DNA from: SHLQ01 sp964562985
GTDB taxonomy: Bacteria; Actinomycetota; Acidimicrobiia; Acidimicrobiales; SHLQ01
Length of the DNA stretch: 21,380 bases
Assembly: GCA_964562985.1 (NCBI GenBank)
Contig: CAZLWE010000060.1
Span: 1-21,380, forward strand
Direction: 5' to 3'
The first letter of the stretch is position 1; the number at the start of each line of letters is the position of its first letter. The translations under genes were made by a program, and so were the position numbers. Below are positions 8,747 to 16,631 of the stretch, one piece after another. Under the pieces are notes generated by a model. The model worked only from the letters and a program-made list of their open reading frames with translations, was not told where the DNA came from and made no database searches.

Positions 8747-8752
8747 CAGTAG

Positions 8753-8758
8753 CCTCCC
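8753..8758 (-). promoter_or_regulatory. Shine-Dalgarno for the CotH gene
   Basis: GGGAGG on the minus strand, six nt before the GTG at 8746. This strong site supports the non-ATG start directly before the signal peptide. Confidence 0.75.
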
Positions 8759-8880
8759 GCTAGTGACCAGTGCTCGACCGTACCACTAGACAGAACTACT
8801 CGCCCAACATTTGCTACGATCTGTGTGAATTTCTGTAGGAGTAGACATGATTCGCCACTCCGAGAGCCAACTACTCGGTT

Positions 8881-10230
8881 CTACATGATGCAGACGCCGA
8901 GTTGCTCGCCTGCGTGCCGTGCCTGTTCGGGCGTGAAGCGACCGAAGAATCCGGTCAGCGAAGCTTCGAGACCTTGGCAGCTGAACTCTTGTGCACCGAT
9001 CTGCTCGGCGTATTGCACCGCTTCGGCGTCAAAGTCGGGGTCGAGAAGGTTGATGGCAGCTTCGGCCTCAGCATTGGTGAATCGCCCGAAGATGTCGTCG
9101 GTCAGAATCACGATCAGTACGTCCCGGGAAAGCCCGCGGTTCTCTAGTTCCCGGACGGCAAAGTCCGAAACCTCGGAGACAAAGTCCGGATCGAGTGCGT
9201 CAATGGCGGCCCGAGCCTCAGCCCGAGTGAACTGGGCGCCGAGGTGCAGCTGATCGATTAGGGCAGCTCGGGAGAAATTCCCGTTGCGCAATTGGAAGTC
9301 GGCGTCGAGTCGAGCGTGGAATTCGAAATCAATATCGAGCTGATCGATCGCAGCGTTTACGTCGTTGCGGTTATGGCCCTGGGCAACAAGCTGCTTGACC
9401 GTCTGCTCCCGCGACCATGCGCCGGTTACCCAATTGGCCTCGACGACGGCGAAGGTGTCAGCTCGGTTTGCAGCGGTCGATGAGCGTTCCACTGGCCCGG
9501 CCGCGATGGTCGACTCCAGCTGGCCGTTGATGAAGTCGTCGCGATCGCCGGTGTTGACCTCGTCGCCGAGGAAGAACCCGGTGACGATCTGATCAACACC
9601 AATTCCGCCTCGTACAGAGTCATCGCCGTGACCAGAGTTGATGACGTCTGCGGCGTTTCCGCCGCGAAGAATATCGTCGCCGAGGCCGCCGAAGATCGTG
9701 TCGTCGTTGTTACCGCCGCCGATTTCGTCATCTCCACTGCGACCGAAGATGGTGTCCTTACCGCCTCCGCCAAAGATGACGTCGTTACCGAGGCCGCCAT
9801 CGATGTTGTCAGCGCCGTTCTGTCCTCGGATGCTGTCGTCGCCTGGGCCGCCGTTGATCCGGTCGGCTTCTTGATTGCCGCGAATAACGTCGTTGCCTTC
9901 CTCGCCAAACACGATGTCCTCACCACGGCCGGAACGAATGTTGTCGTTGCCTTCGCCGCCGCAGATCAGGTCGTTTCCACCGAGGCCAAGGATCGTATCG
10001 TTGCCGCCGAGACCCATGATCACGTCAAAGCCATCGGTGCCCACGATGGTGTCGGGCCCCTCCGTGCCGACGATTGTCGGAGCCGCCCCTCGACATAACA
10101 GCGGATCCTGGGTTGTCTGGGCGCCAGCCGGAGCAACCAAGACCGTCGCGAACATCGCAACCGACGCCGCAGCCGCAGCGAGCGACCGCGTCATTCCTGT
10201 GCTCGATCGATGTGCCGTGTTCTTCACCAT
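8881..10230 (-). CDS. Exported RTX Ca2+-binding protein with C-terminal Ltp-like repeats
   Basis: 449 aa. ATG at 10230 is chosen because AAAGG lies 9 nt upstream and a Sec signal peptide follows (about 1-38, ending APAGA/Q). A longer frame from 10287 would bury it. Residues 50-218 hold about 18 GGxGxDxUx nonapeptides forming a Ca2+-loaded beta-roll, opened by Cys46 and Cys90 like the caps in the neighbouring RTX proteins. Residues about 257-449 hold four degenerate repeats of about 48 aa with the pattern FSRxxLIxQLxxGxxFTxAEAxxAIDxLDPDF. They resemble the Ltp (host cell surface-exposed lipoprotein) repeat of Gram-positive bacteria and phages, where one member blocks phage DNA entry. Unlike Ltp, there is no lipobox, so the protein is probably released or matrix-bound. 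It lies 90 nt after the UnbV-RTX gene and 134 nt before the CotH gene. RTX is certain; the Ltp relation is likely. Confidence 0.88.
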   Translation of the reverse strand: MVKNTAHRSSTGMTRSLAAAAASVAMFATVLVAPAGAQTTQDPLLCRGAAPTIVGTEGPDTIVGTDGFDVIMGLGGNDTILGLGGNDLICGGEGNDNIRSGRGEDIVFGEEGNDVIRGNQEADRINGGPGDDSIRGQNGADNIDGGLGNDVIFGGGGKDTIFGRSGDDEIGGGNNDDTIFGGLGDDILRGGNAADVINSGHGDDSVRGGIGVDQIVTGFFLGDEVNTGDRDDFINGQLESTIAAGPVERSSTAANRADTFAVVEANWVTGAWSREQTVKQLVAQGHNRNDVNAAIDQLDIDFEFHARLDADFQLRNGNFSRAALIDQLHLGAQFTRAEARAAIDALDPDFVSEVSDFAVRELENRGLSRDVLIVILTDDIFGRFTNAEAEAAINLLDPDFDAEAVQYAEQIGAQEFSCQGLEASLTGFFGRFTPEQARHAGEQLGVCIM

Positions 10231-10320
10231 GAGTAGGTGCCTTTCGAGAGACCGCGCGAAAATGTCGCGACTAACCCGAAAGTACAATGGTTGTGAAGCC
10301 CGCCAAATAGGCGAAATTAC

Positions 10321-12570
10321 CTAGGTGCCGCCGAGAAGCGAGGGCCCGCTGATCTCGCATGCGACCCGTGGTTCGCTACGCCCATCGGGGTCGGTGAGAC
10401 ACGCATCATTACCCGATCCACCGTTGTATGTGTCGGCGCCGGGCCCTCCATCGAGAGCGTCGGGTCGGGTACCTCCCACGAGGTTGTCGTCACCGGCGCC
10501 CCCATAGATCTCGTCGGCCTTTTGGCCGCCGCGAAGCTCGTCGTTCCCGTCCCCACCTTCGATGGTGTCCGTACCTTCGTTGCCGCGGAGGTCGTCGTTC
10601 CCAGCAGCACCGAAGATCCCGTCCTTGCCCTTGCCTCCGGACACAAAGTCGTCACCGGCTCCAGCATTTGCGAAATCCCGGCCCTGGCCCAGGTTTATGA
10701 TGTCGTCGCCGGGGCCGCCGAAGACCGTGTCCGCTCCATTCCCGGCATTGATCGTGTCGCTGCCAGCGCCGCCGCAGATCAGGTCGTTTCCATCACCGGC
10801 GATAATGACGTCGTTGCCATTGGTTCCGATGATCACGTCGTCGCCGTTGGTTCCGATCAAGCCATTGACGGTGGCGGCCCGCCCGTTGCACGTATCGGCG
10901 CTGCCCTGAGGTGGATTATCCTCAACCGCCTCGAGAACCTCCACCACCACAGGATCTGACCCGATCGCTTCGACGAGGCCAGCAGCGGTCTGCGGAACGC
11001 AACCCGTACCGCCCTGCACGATGCGGACCGTCCGGTCCACCCCGGACACGGAGCACCTTTCAAAGGTGCCATCGGGCCAACGGATTTCAATCGGGGCTAC
11101 TCGAGTGGCGTCACCCAAACCGAAGTGCAGCGTGCGTTCGTCCTGGGAGCGGTGATAGCGGTGTCCGCTCTCACGCACTTGCCAGCTCTGCGTACCGACG
11201 AAGACCTGTGCCCCGATCGCGTCGGGGTTCGAGCCCTCCAAGTCGATTCGGAGCCAGTGGTCATCGCCGCCTTGGTTGAGCGCCAACTGATCGGGGGCAC
11301 GGTCGAAGTCGTAGCCGCTTGCGATCACTGCATCGACCCATCCGTTTCCATCGACGTCGGCCACCACGATGGCTCCGGGGGTTTCGGCGATCGTGGCAGG
11401 GAAAGCACCGGTGCCTGCATCGACGAAGTTGCCTCTTCCATCGTTGAGCAACAACACGTTTCGGTCTTGGCCCTCCTCGCGCTGGGCACACCCAGCCAGA
11501 ATGTCGAGGTCGCCATCGTTGTCAAAGTCTGCAGCAGCACCAGAGCGGCAATTGTCCAAGTCAGCACTGCGAGGAATGGAGACATTGCGGTCGTTGCCAG
11601 CATCGGACACCTCATAGGCCACGATCGGCCACCCGCCTCCGCTCTGAGCCGTACTGCCGTGGAACGCGATGAACTCGGGATGTAGGTCGTTGTCGAAGTC
11701 GCCCACGATCACTTCCCGAATCGGCAAAGAGGTGTTCGTCCGACGGATGGCCGGATTTGCGGGAACCTGGAGTTGCCCGGTTCCGACAGCCGCGGAATCT
11801 TCAGCGATCGTGAATACGTCGTGGGTAACGATGATGTTGTCGCTACCCGGACTCGTCGAGGTCAGCTGCGCGATGCGCACGTGTGAGTCTGTAATGACCT
11901 GGTTTGGGTCGGGCACCCGAGTCCATTGGGTTCCATCGCCGTTGTTCAACCACACCTCGCTCGGGATGAGCTGCCGCTCGTTCTGGGGGACCGGGTCGCT
12001 GCGCAGATCGAGATTCGTGAGCAGGGCGTCCATGTCACCGTCGTTGTCGAAGTCGAAGAAGATCGGCTGGCGACCGCGGCCGAATGGGTCGGACAATCCG
12101 CCTTCGTCAACCAGAGTCAACTCGCCACCGTCGTTGCGGAACAACCGGTTGGGGTTGTTACGACCGTTTTGCTCGAAGAGGTCTTCGTCGCCATCGCCGT
12201 CGATGTCGGAGAACGCAACACCGTGACTGTCGGGACCGACGGTTTGCGTTGCCCCGTAGCTCGCCGCGGTGCGAATCTCGAGGTTTGGAGTTCCAAGATC
12301 GACGAGTGCCTCAGACAGGTTGCCGTGGTTGTTGTTCCAGATGTCGACTCCCGGACCACCGAGGTCCTCGGTAACACCCAACCCCCAAGCGGGCGAAGTC
12401 CCATTCAGCACCGCTGACGGCAAGGTCGATACCGAGAAACCGCCCCAGGTATTAGCCCCAGACGCAACAGGGGCGAGCACAGCCGCGGCGACCACTCCGG
12501 CCATCAGCAGACCGGCGCGCGGTCGAGATGGCAACCACCGAGCTAAACCGCTGTTGTGCCGTGACGTCAC
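10321..12570 (-). CDS. Exported FG-GAP/VCBS beta-propeller with ASPIC/UnbV domain and C-terminal RTX array (paralogue 1)
   Basis: 749 aa from GTG at 12570. GGAGGG six nt upstream makes this a better start than the in-frame GTG at 12591. Signal peptide about 1-38 (PVASG/AN). Residues about 60-430 form an integrin-like propeller with Ca2+-binding DxDxDGxxD loops: DIDGDGDED (122-130), DFDNDGDMD (173-181), DFDNDGDLD (348-356), DVDGNGWVD (405-413) and a degenerate one at 291. ASPIC/UnbV domain 437-521: GAQVFVGTQSWQVRE, LHFGLG and IRWPDGTFERC. About 17 RTX nonapeptides (571-722) are capped by Cys561/Cys599 and Cys724/Cys738. This CRTAC1-like architecture is usually extracellular and adhesive; no enzymatic role is implied. 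The nearest relative in the window is the next gene upstream in transcription (12764-15085). The RTX-Ltp gene follows after 90 nt. Confidence 0.92.
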   Translation of the reverse strand: MTSRHNSGLARWLPSRPRAGLLMAGVVAAAVLAPVASGANTWGGFSVSTLPSAVLNGTSPAWGLGVTEDLGGPGVDIWNNNHGNLSEALVDLGTPNLEIRTAASYGATQTVGPDSHGVAFSDIDGDGDEDLFEQNGRNNPNRLFRNDGGELTLVDEGGLSDPFGRGRQPIFFDFDNDGDMDALLTNLDLRSDPVPQNERQLIPSEVWLNNGDGTQWTRVPDPNQVITDSHVRIAQLTSTSPGSDNIIVTHDVFTIAEDSAAVGTGQLQVPANPAIRRTNTSLPIREVIVGDFDNDLHPEFIAFHGSTAQSGGGWPIVAYEVSDAGNDRNVSIPRSADLDNCRSGAAADFDNDGDLDILAGCAQREEGQDRNVLLLNDGRGNFVDAGTGAFPATIAETPGAIVVADVDGNGWVDAVIASGYDFDRAPDQLALNQGGDDHWLRIDLEGSNPDAIGAQVFVGTQSWQVRESGHRYHRSQDERTLHFGLGDATRVAPIEIRWPDGTFERCSVSGVDRTVRIVQGGTGCVPQTAAGLVEAIGSDPVVVEVLEAVEDNPPQGSADTCNGRAATVNGLIGTNGDDVIIGTNGNDVIIAGDGNDLICGGAGSDTINAGNGADTVFGGPGDDIINLGQGRDFANAGAGDDFVSGGKGKDGIFGAAGNDDLRGNEGTDTIEGGDGNDELRGGQKADEIYGGAGDDNLVGGTRPDALDGGPGADTYNGGSGNDACLTDPDGRSEPRVACEISGPSLLGGT

Positions 12571-12576
12571 TCTCCG

Positions 12577-12582
12577 CCCTCC
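12577..12582 (-). promoter_or_regulatory. Shine-Dalgarno deciding the start at 12570
   Basis: GGAGGG on the minus strand, six nt before GTG. It overlaps the codons of any start at 12591, so the 12570 start is preferred. Confidence 0.65.
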
Positions 12583-12693
12583 AGGTCCCACGATAGCCCA
12601 CTACCCATATCACGAAGAGTAGAACTCAAACGGCGATTGTCACGTAGCGGGGTAGGCCAGGTTCTCATAAATTCTTCTCGTTCGGACTTCACC

Positions 12694-12732
12694 AAAAACG
12701 GCAACAGGCGCCGCCCGGAAGGGCGGCGCCTG
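12694..12732 (-). terminator. Strong intrinsic terminator after the 12764-15085 gene
   Basis: A 12-bp perfect stem, CAGGCGCCGCCC with GGGCGGCGCCTG (12705-12716 and 12721-12732), closes a 4-nt loop. Read on the minus strand it is followed by a T run (12694-12698). It lies 31 nt past the stop codon and should separate this transcript from the paralogous gene downstream. Confidence 0.85.
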
Positions 12733-12763
12733 CATTTCTCTCCACGTAGGAAAGGGCGCTCGG

Positions 12764-15085
12764 TTATGAGGTCCGTTCGCAGGTGGTGCGCACCTCTACA
12801 AGACCACGAGGGTCCAGGGTGCAAATGTCGGTGCCGCCGCCGCCGATGATCTCATCAACGCCGGTGCCTCCATCGAGGAAGTCAGCACGAGTCTGACCGC
12901 TGAGGAAGTCATTGCCAGCGCCACCAATGAGGCGGTCGGCCTTGTTGCCACCACGCAGTTCGTCGTTGCCACCGTTCCCTTCGAGTTCATCGATGCCGTC
13001 CTGGCCTCGCAGGTCGTCATCACCACCGCCACCGGTAATGATGTCGTTGCCTCGTCCACCGACGACCACATCGTTGCCAGCACCGGCAATCACGGTGTCT
13101 GCACCTTGGCCGGCTTCGACTTGGTCGTTACCGTCACCGGCGTCGACCCAATCTCGGCCCTGTCCAGCGTTGATGATGTCGTCACCGCCGAGGGCACAAA
13201 TCGTGTCTCGGCCATCGAGACCGTCGATTACGTCGTCGCCCTCGGTTCCGAGGATCACGTCGTGCGTGTTGGTCGCAACAGCATTTGGGTTGAGCTGAAG
13301 GTTGATCGTCACCTCAAGGCCGTTGCAGAAGACCGGATCACCGACAACTGGATCAGGATCTGGTTCTGGAGTGTCGTCGACAACCGGCGTGAGGTCCGGG
13401 GTGCCGGCAACCGCTACCTGCAGCGCTGCCTGGGAACTCGCAACACAGTTGGCGCCACCTTGTTGGATGGTGACTCGCTGGTTTACACCGTCAACGTCGC
13501 AACGCTCGAACGTGCCGTCTGGCCAACGAACTTCGACCGGAGCAATCTCGCTCTGAGTCCCAAGTCCGAAGTGCAAGGTTCGGCTGTCTTGGCCTCGGTG
13601 GAGGCTGTGGCTGACCTCTCGGGTCTGCCACTTGTCGGTACCGACGTATACCTGAGCGCCTGCAGCGTCAGGGTTGGCGGTGGCCTCAAGGTCGATCTGA
13701 AGCCAGTTGTTTGCCCCGCCCTGCTGGTTGATCAGGACGAAATCTTCACCAGGCTCGGCGTCGAAGCCGCCGCCGACGTAGGCGTCCACCCACCCGTCAC
13801 CATTGAAGTCTGCGACGAGCGAGACTGCTGCGGTGGTCGGCATTTGAGCAACCGTCATGACGGTTGGGAAGTTTCCTTGTCCATCGTTCAACAGAACCAC
13901 GTTCTCGGTTTGCCCACCGTTGGAAAACGCACAGCCTCCAAAGATGTCGAGGTCCGCATCATTATCGAAGTCGGCCAACGAGATCGTGGCGCAGTTGTCC
14001 ACCAACTCGTCGTTGCTGATGATGTCGAGGCCCTGGCCACCATTGATGTTTCGCATGGCGAGCGGTAGCTGGCCGAGACGGTCTGGGATACGGTCCCCAA
14101 TCGCTTCGCCATCGTCATTGGTCTCGCCTTGGTCATCCGTGTTGTCCTGACGTGCGACGACGAACTCAGGGCCGTTCGCCAGATTGCCGTCAAGTTCGCC
14201 GAAGGCGAGGTCACGGATCGCGGATGCATTGTTGTTCAGCCCGGTCGATTGGGTCACTCGGGTACCTTCAGCGAGTTGTGCCGCACCAAGCGCCAAGGTA
14301 TTGATACCGACGGAGAATTGGTTGGCGGTGATGATTACCGGCTCGGTTCCAACACCGGTCGACGTGAGCACGGCATAGCGCAAGTTCTGCTGACCGGCTT
14401 CTGTTTCGTCGAACAATAGGTTGTTGGTATCGGCGACTTCGGTGAAGTTACCGTTGCCGTCGTTCGTGAAGAGCGCTGACGGTGCGATGTCGGGGTTGCC
14501 ATCTTCGTCGCGATCATTGTTCCGGCTATCTAGAGCAGTGATCAAGGCGTCCATATCGCCGTCGTTGTCGATATCGACCATCAGGACGGTGCGGGCCCGC
14601 ATGAGTGGATCACCGAGAGTTCCGACTGGCACAAGGTTGCCGCCGTCGTTGCGGAAGATGCGCGTGGGATCGCCAGCTCCTGCGGTCTCGATGAAGTCCT
14701 CGTCGCCGTCGCCATCGATGTCGCTAAAGACACCGACGTGACTGTCGGCGAGCCCACTGACACGATCTACACGCGAAAAGATGTTTGTCGTCGTGGTTCC
14801 GCTTGGGTTGAAATCGACGAGCCGCTCAGAGGAGATCGCGTGGTTGTTCACCCAGAGGTCTACCCCAGCGCCCCCGAGGTCCTCGGTGACCGAAGCGCTA
14901 AAGGCAGGCGAGTCGTTCGTGTCGCCACCGTTCTCAAGAAGATCGATCGACGAGGGCGCAGAGATACTGTCAAACCCTTGCCACTGCGAAGCCTGCGCTC
15001 CAGCGGTTGTAGCGATCGGCGGCGCTGCCACCGTTGCCGCTACTAACGCTGCGCCGAGCAAGGCGTGTCTCCAACTGCGTTTCAT
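12764..15085 (-). CDS. Exported FG-GAP/VCBS beta-propeller with ASPIC/UnbV domain and C-terminal RTX array (paralogue 2)
   Basis: 773 aa. ATG at 15085 has GGGAG 9 nt upstream and a signal peptide (1-30, ending TAGA/Q). It is collinear with the 10321-12570 product: VTEDLGGAGVDLWVNNH (66-82), propeller loops DIDGDGDED (122-130), DIDNDGDMD (171-179), DFDNDADLD (372-380) and DFNGDGWVD (426-434), then an ASPIC/UnbV domain (about 460-541) with GAQVYVGTDKWQTRE and VRWPDGTFERC. A Pro/Asp-rich linker (565-583) joins about 16 RTX nonapeptides (607-753) capped by Cys587/Cys630 and Cys755/Cys769. An additional acidic loop (313-333) is absent from the paralogue. It is the first gene of the minus-strand block, divergent from the polysaccharide operon, and ends at its own terminator, so it is probably transcribed alone. 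Architecture is certain; an adhesive or matrix role is inferred. Confidence 0.92.
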   Translation of the reverse strand: MKRSWRHALLGAALVAATVAAPPIATTAGAQASQWQGFDSISAPSSIDLLENGGDTNDSPAFSASVTEDLGGAGVDLWVNNHAISSERLVDFNPSGTTTTNIFSRVDRVSGLADSHVGVFSDIDGDGDEDFIETAGAGDPTRIFRNDGGNLVPVGTLGDPLMRARTVLMVDIDNDGDMDALITALDSRNNDRDEDGNPDIAPSALFTNDGNGNFTEVADTNNLLFDETEAGQQNLRYAVLTSTGVGTEPVIITANQFSVGINTLALGAAQLAEGTRVTQSTGLNNNASAIRDLAFGELDGNLANGPEFVVARQDNTDDQGETNDDGEAIGDRIPDRLGQLPLAMRNINGGQGLDIISNDELVDNCATISLADFDNDADLDIFGGCAFSNGGQTENVVLLNDGQGNFPTVMTVAQMPTTAAVSLVADFNGDGWVDAYVGGGFDAEPGEDFVLINQQGGANNWLQIDLEATANPDAAGAQVYVGTDKWQTREVSHSLHRGQDSRTLHFGLGTQSEIAPVEVRWPDGTFERCDVDGVNQRVTIQQGGANCVASSQAALQVAVAGTPDLTPVVDDTPEPDPDPVVGDPVFCNGLEVTINLQLNPNAVATNTHDVILGTEGDDVIDGLDGRDTICALGGDDIINAGQGRDWVDAGDGNDQVEAGQGADTVIAGAGNDVVVGGRGNDIITGGGGDDDLRGQDGIDELEGNGGNDELRGGNKADRLIGGAGNDFLSGQTRADFLDGGTGVDEIIGGGGTDICTLDPRGLVEVRTTCERTS

Positions 15086-15199
15086 TGTTCAATTCTCCCT
15101 GTGTCGTGACGACGAAACCACGCAACTCGCGAGGTAGCTCGCCTGGGCCCGCTGACCCATAGTTGCAGCCAAAACTGGCAGCTGACGCATCGGGCTGCA

Positions 15200-15218
15200 C
15201 TCAAAATACGCTTTTGAG
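15200..15218. promoter_or_regulatory. Inverted repeat 7-5-7, candidate operator
   Basis: CTCAAAA and TTTTGAG are perfect complementary arms around TACGC in the divergent promoter region. This is a typical geometry for a dimeric repressor site overlapping promoter elements; the binding protein is unknown. Confidence 0.35.
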
Positions 15219-15219
15219 C

Positions 15220-15233
15220 GCATTTTGTAATGC
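15220..15233. promoter_or_regulatory. Inverted repeat 5-4-5 next to the 7-5-7 repeat
   Basis: GCATT-TTGT-AATGC, perfect arms, beginning two bases after the previous repeat and followed by TTTT. It overlaps the possible -10 TGTAAT of the plus-strand operon, so it may be a second operator. A weak hairpin cannot be excluded. Confidence 0.25.
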
Positions 15234-15275
15234 TTTTACTCACACTGAGCGTTTCTTATTCCGCCGAGCGCGAAG

Positions 15276-16631
15276 ATGACCAAGCCCAATCCGCGACGTA
15301 ACGTAGGCCAGTACATGTCCTCGATGATGACCAAGCTCCGCGGCGCCGACCGCCAACGATTCGAATCGTTGTTCACGAGCTCAGCGTTCCTGATTACGAA
15401 CGGTCTGCTGTTCGTGAACCTGTTCGTACTCTCGAACGCACTCGGGGCGGAGGGCCGCGGCATGGTTGCCGCCGCCTACGGCAACACCATCGTGATCGGC
15501 TGGGCGTTCCAAATCGGCGTACCAACGGCGGCTGGCTTCTTCGCCAAGGATCTCAGCCACCGGCGTATCGCCATGTCGGCGTGGGCGATGGTGCTCTTGG
15601 GCGCTATCCCCATTGCGGTACTGCTCATCCCCTTCTTCATCTGGCAACTCGGCGGGATGGTGTTCGCGGAAGGCGGCGAAAGCCTCCAGCGGTGGTATCT
15701 CGCCTTTGTCGTACTGCAGCTGCTTAACGGCGTCTTCCTATCGGCGATGTTCTGGTTGCGAGGCGTCGGCAGCTTGTTCAAGTACAACCTGCTACTCGCG
15801 GCCCCTCAGGTGCTGATCACCCTCGGCTACGTGGTGTTGTGGATCAGCGGGACCCTCACGGTCAACAGCGCGCTGGCCTCCACGTTCATTATGTTGAGCA
15901 TCGGCTGGATCATCGGCCTCACCGCGACCGACTCGTGGCCTGGCCGTGGGTTCTCCCGCGACATCTTCGCCCAAGTGCGCAACTACAGCTTGAAGGCCTG
16001 GGCTGGGAACCTCTCCTTCTTTGTCAGTCTTCGTATCGACCAGTTGCTGCTCGTCAGCTTCGTCGATTCGGCCCGACTCGGCATCTACGCGGTAGCCGCT
16101 GCGGTCTCGACGCTGTCAGGTCCAATCGCCCGAGGCTTTGCTCAAGCACTCCTTCCCTTCATTCGTAAAGCTGACAGCGACGAAGAACGCTTGGCCCGCA
16201 TTAACACCACGATTCGCCAGGTTGCAGGGCTGAGCTTCCTCGTGCTCGCATTGATGGCCGCCACTGCGTGGTTCGTCATTCCGTTTGTGTTCGGCGATGG
16301 CTTCGCCGACTCGGTCCTACCGCTACTAATCCTGATCCCAGGAGCGTGGGCAACCGACGTCACCCAGGTGTTTACGACGTCGCTCACATCGTTCAACCGG
16401 CCCGGCGACGCATCAAAGGCACAGCTCGCGGCCGCGGTCGCGACCGTCATCGGACTGATTACGCTTCTGTCGCCCTATGGAATTATCGGCGCTGCGATCA
16501 CCACGACCATCTCCTATTGGGTCGGCCTATTCGTTCACGTCTTCTACTGGCGTCGTCTCGTCGGCCAGGTGCAGCGGGGCGAAGCGACCGGTCACACCGA
16601 ATCCATCGACGAGCCTCAGGATGCTGTCTGA
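15276..16631 (+). CDS. Wzx-like polysaccharide flippase (MOP superfamily, oligosaccharide transporter)
   Basis: 451 aa integral membrane protein with about 12 hydrophobic segments between residues 35 and 430. Members of this superfamily move lipid-linked repeat units across the cytoplasmic membrane for Wzy-dependent polymerisation. The N-terminal segment has the family-typical pattern of a first helix followed by NALGAEGRG (54-62) and a second helix, and a charged loop with KADSDEERLARI lies mid-protein. The basic N-terminus is cytoplasmic and there is no signal peptide. The start is uncertain: ATG at 15276 has a poor Shine-Dalgarno, and ATG at 15315 would remove 13 residues. It is the first gene of a four-gene operon; its TGA overlaps the next ATG by one base (TGATG). 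A MATE-type drug exporter is excluded mainly by the operon context and the weak MATE similarity. Confidence 0.87.
   Translation: MTKPNPRRNVGQYMSSMMTKLRGADRQRFESLFTSSAFLITNGLLFVNLFVLSNALGAEGRGMVAAAYGNTIVIGWAFQIGVPTAAGFFAKDLSHRRIAMSAWAMVLLGAIPIAVLLIPFFIWQLGGMVFAEGGESLQRWYLAFVVLQLLNGVFLSAMFWLRGVGSLFKYNLLLAAPQVLITLGYVVLWISGTLTVNSALASTFIMLSIGWIIGLTATDSWPGRGFSRDIFAQVRNYSLKAWAGNLSFFVSLRIDQLLLVSFVDSARLGIYAVAAAVSTLSGPIARGFAQALLPFIRKADSDEERLARINTTIRQVAGLSFLVLALMAATAWFVIPFVFGDGFADSVLPLLILIPGAWATDVTQVFTTSLTSFNRPGDASKAQLAAAVATVIGLITLLSPYGIIGAAITTTISYWVGLFVHVFYWRRLVGQVQRGEATGHTESIDEPQDAV

Larger units (their letters stand above)
15086..15275. promoter_or_regulatory. Divergent regulatory region between the secreted-protein block and the polysaccharide operon
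   Basis: 190 nt between divergent starts; it must hold promoters in both directions. Its 3' half is notably AT-rich for this DNA. TGTAAT at 15226-15231 is a possible plus-strand -10 element, and TATTTT (complement of 15203-15208) a possible minus-strand one, but neither has a convincing -35 partner. Two inverted repeats (listed separately) sit between them and could let one regulator coordinate both sides. Confidence 0.5.

Noticed and set aside
8847..8888. A 13-residue plus-strand open frame with an AGGAG upstream
   Set aside because: Very short, overlaps the 3' end of the minus-strand RTX-Ltp gene by only a few bases, and has no other support. Probably chance.
9628..10098. Long plus-strand open frames opposite the RTX arrays (also 2278-2709, 10522-10959 and 13106-14068)
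   Set aside because: They are antisense shadows of the 27-nt periodic Gly/Asp codons of the RTX repeats. They give repetitive Val/Ala/Asp sequences with no start signals or family resemblance.
10255..10269. Small hairpin CGCGA/TCGCG in front of the RTX-Ltp gene
   Set aside because: A 5-bp stem without a T run is too weak for a terminator. It may be incidental in GC-rich DNA.
12561..12570. 10-bp palindrome GTGACGTCAC over the start codon of the 10321-12570 gene
   Set aside because: Short, lies in coding sequence, and includes the start codon itself; easily a chance match.
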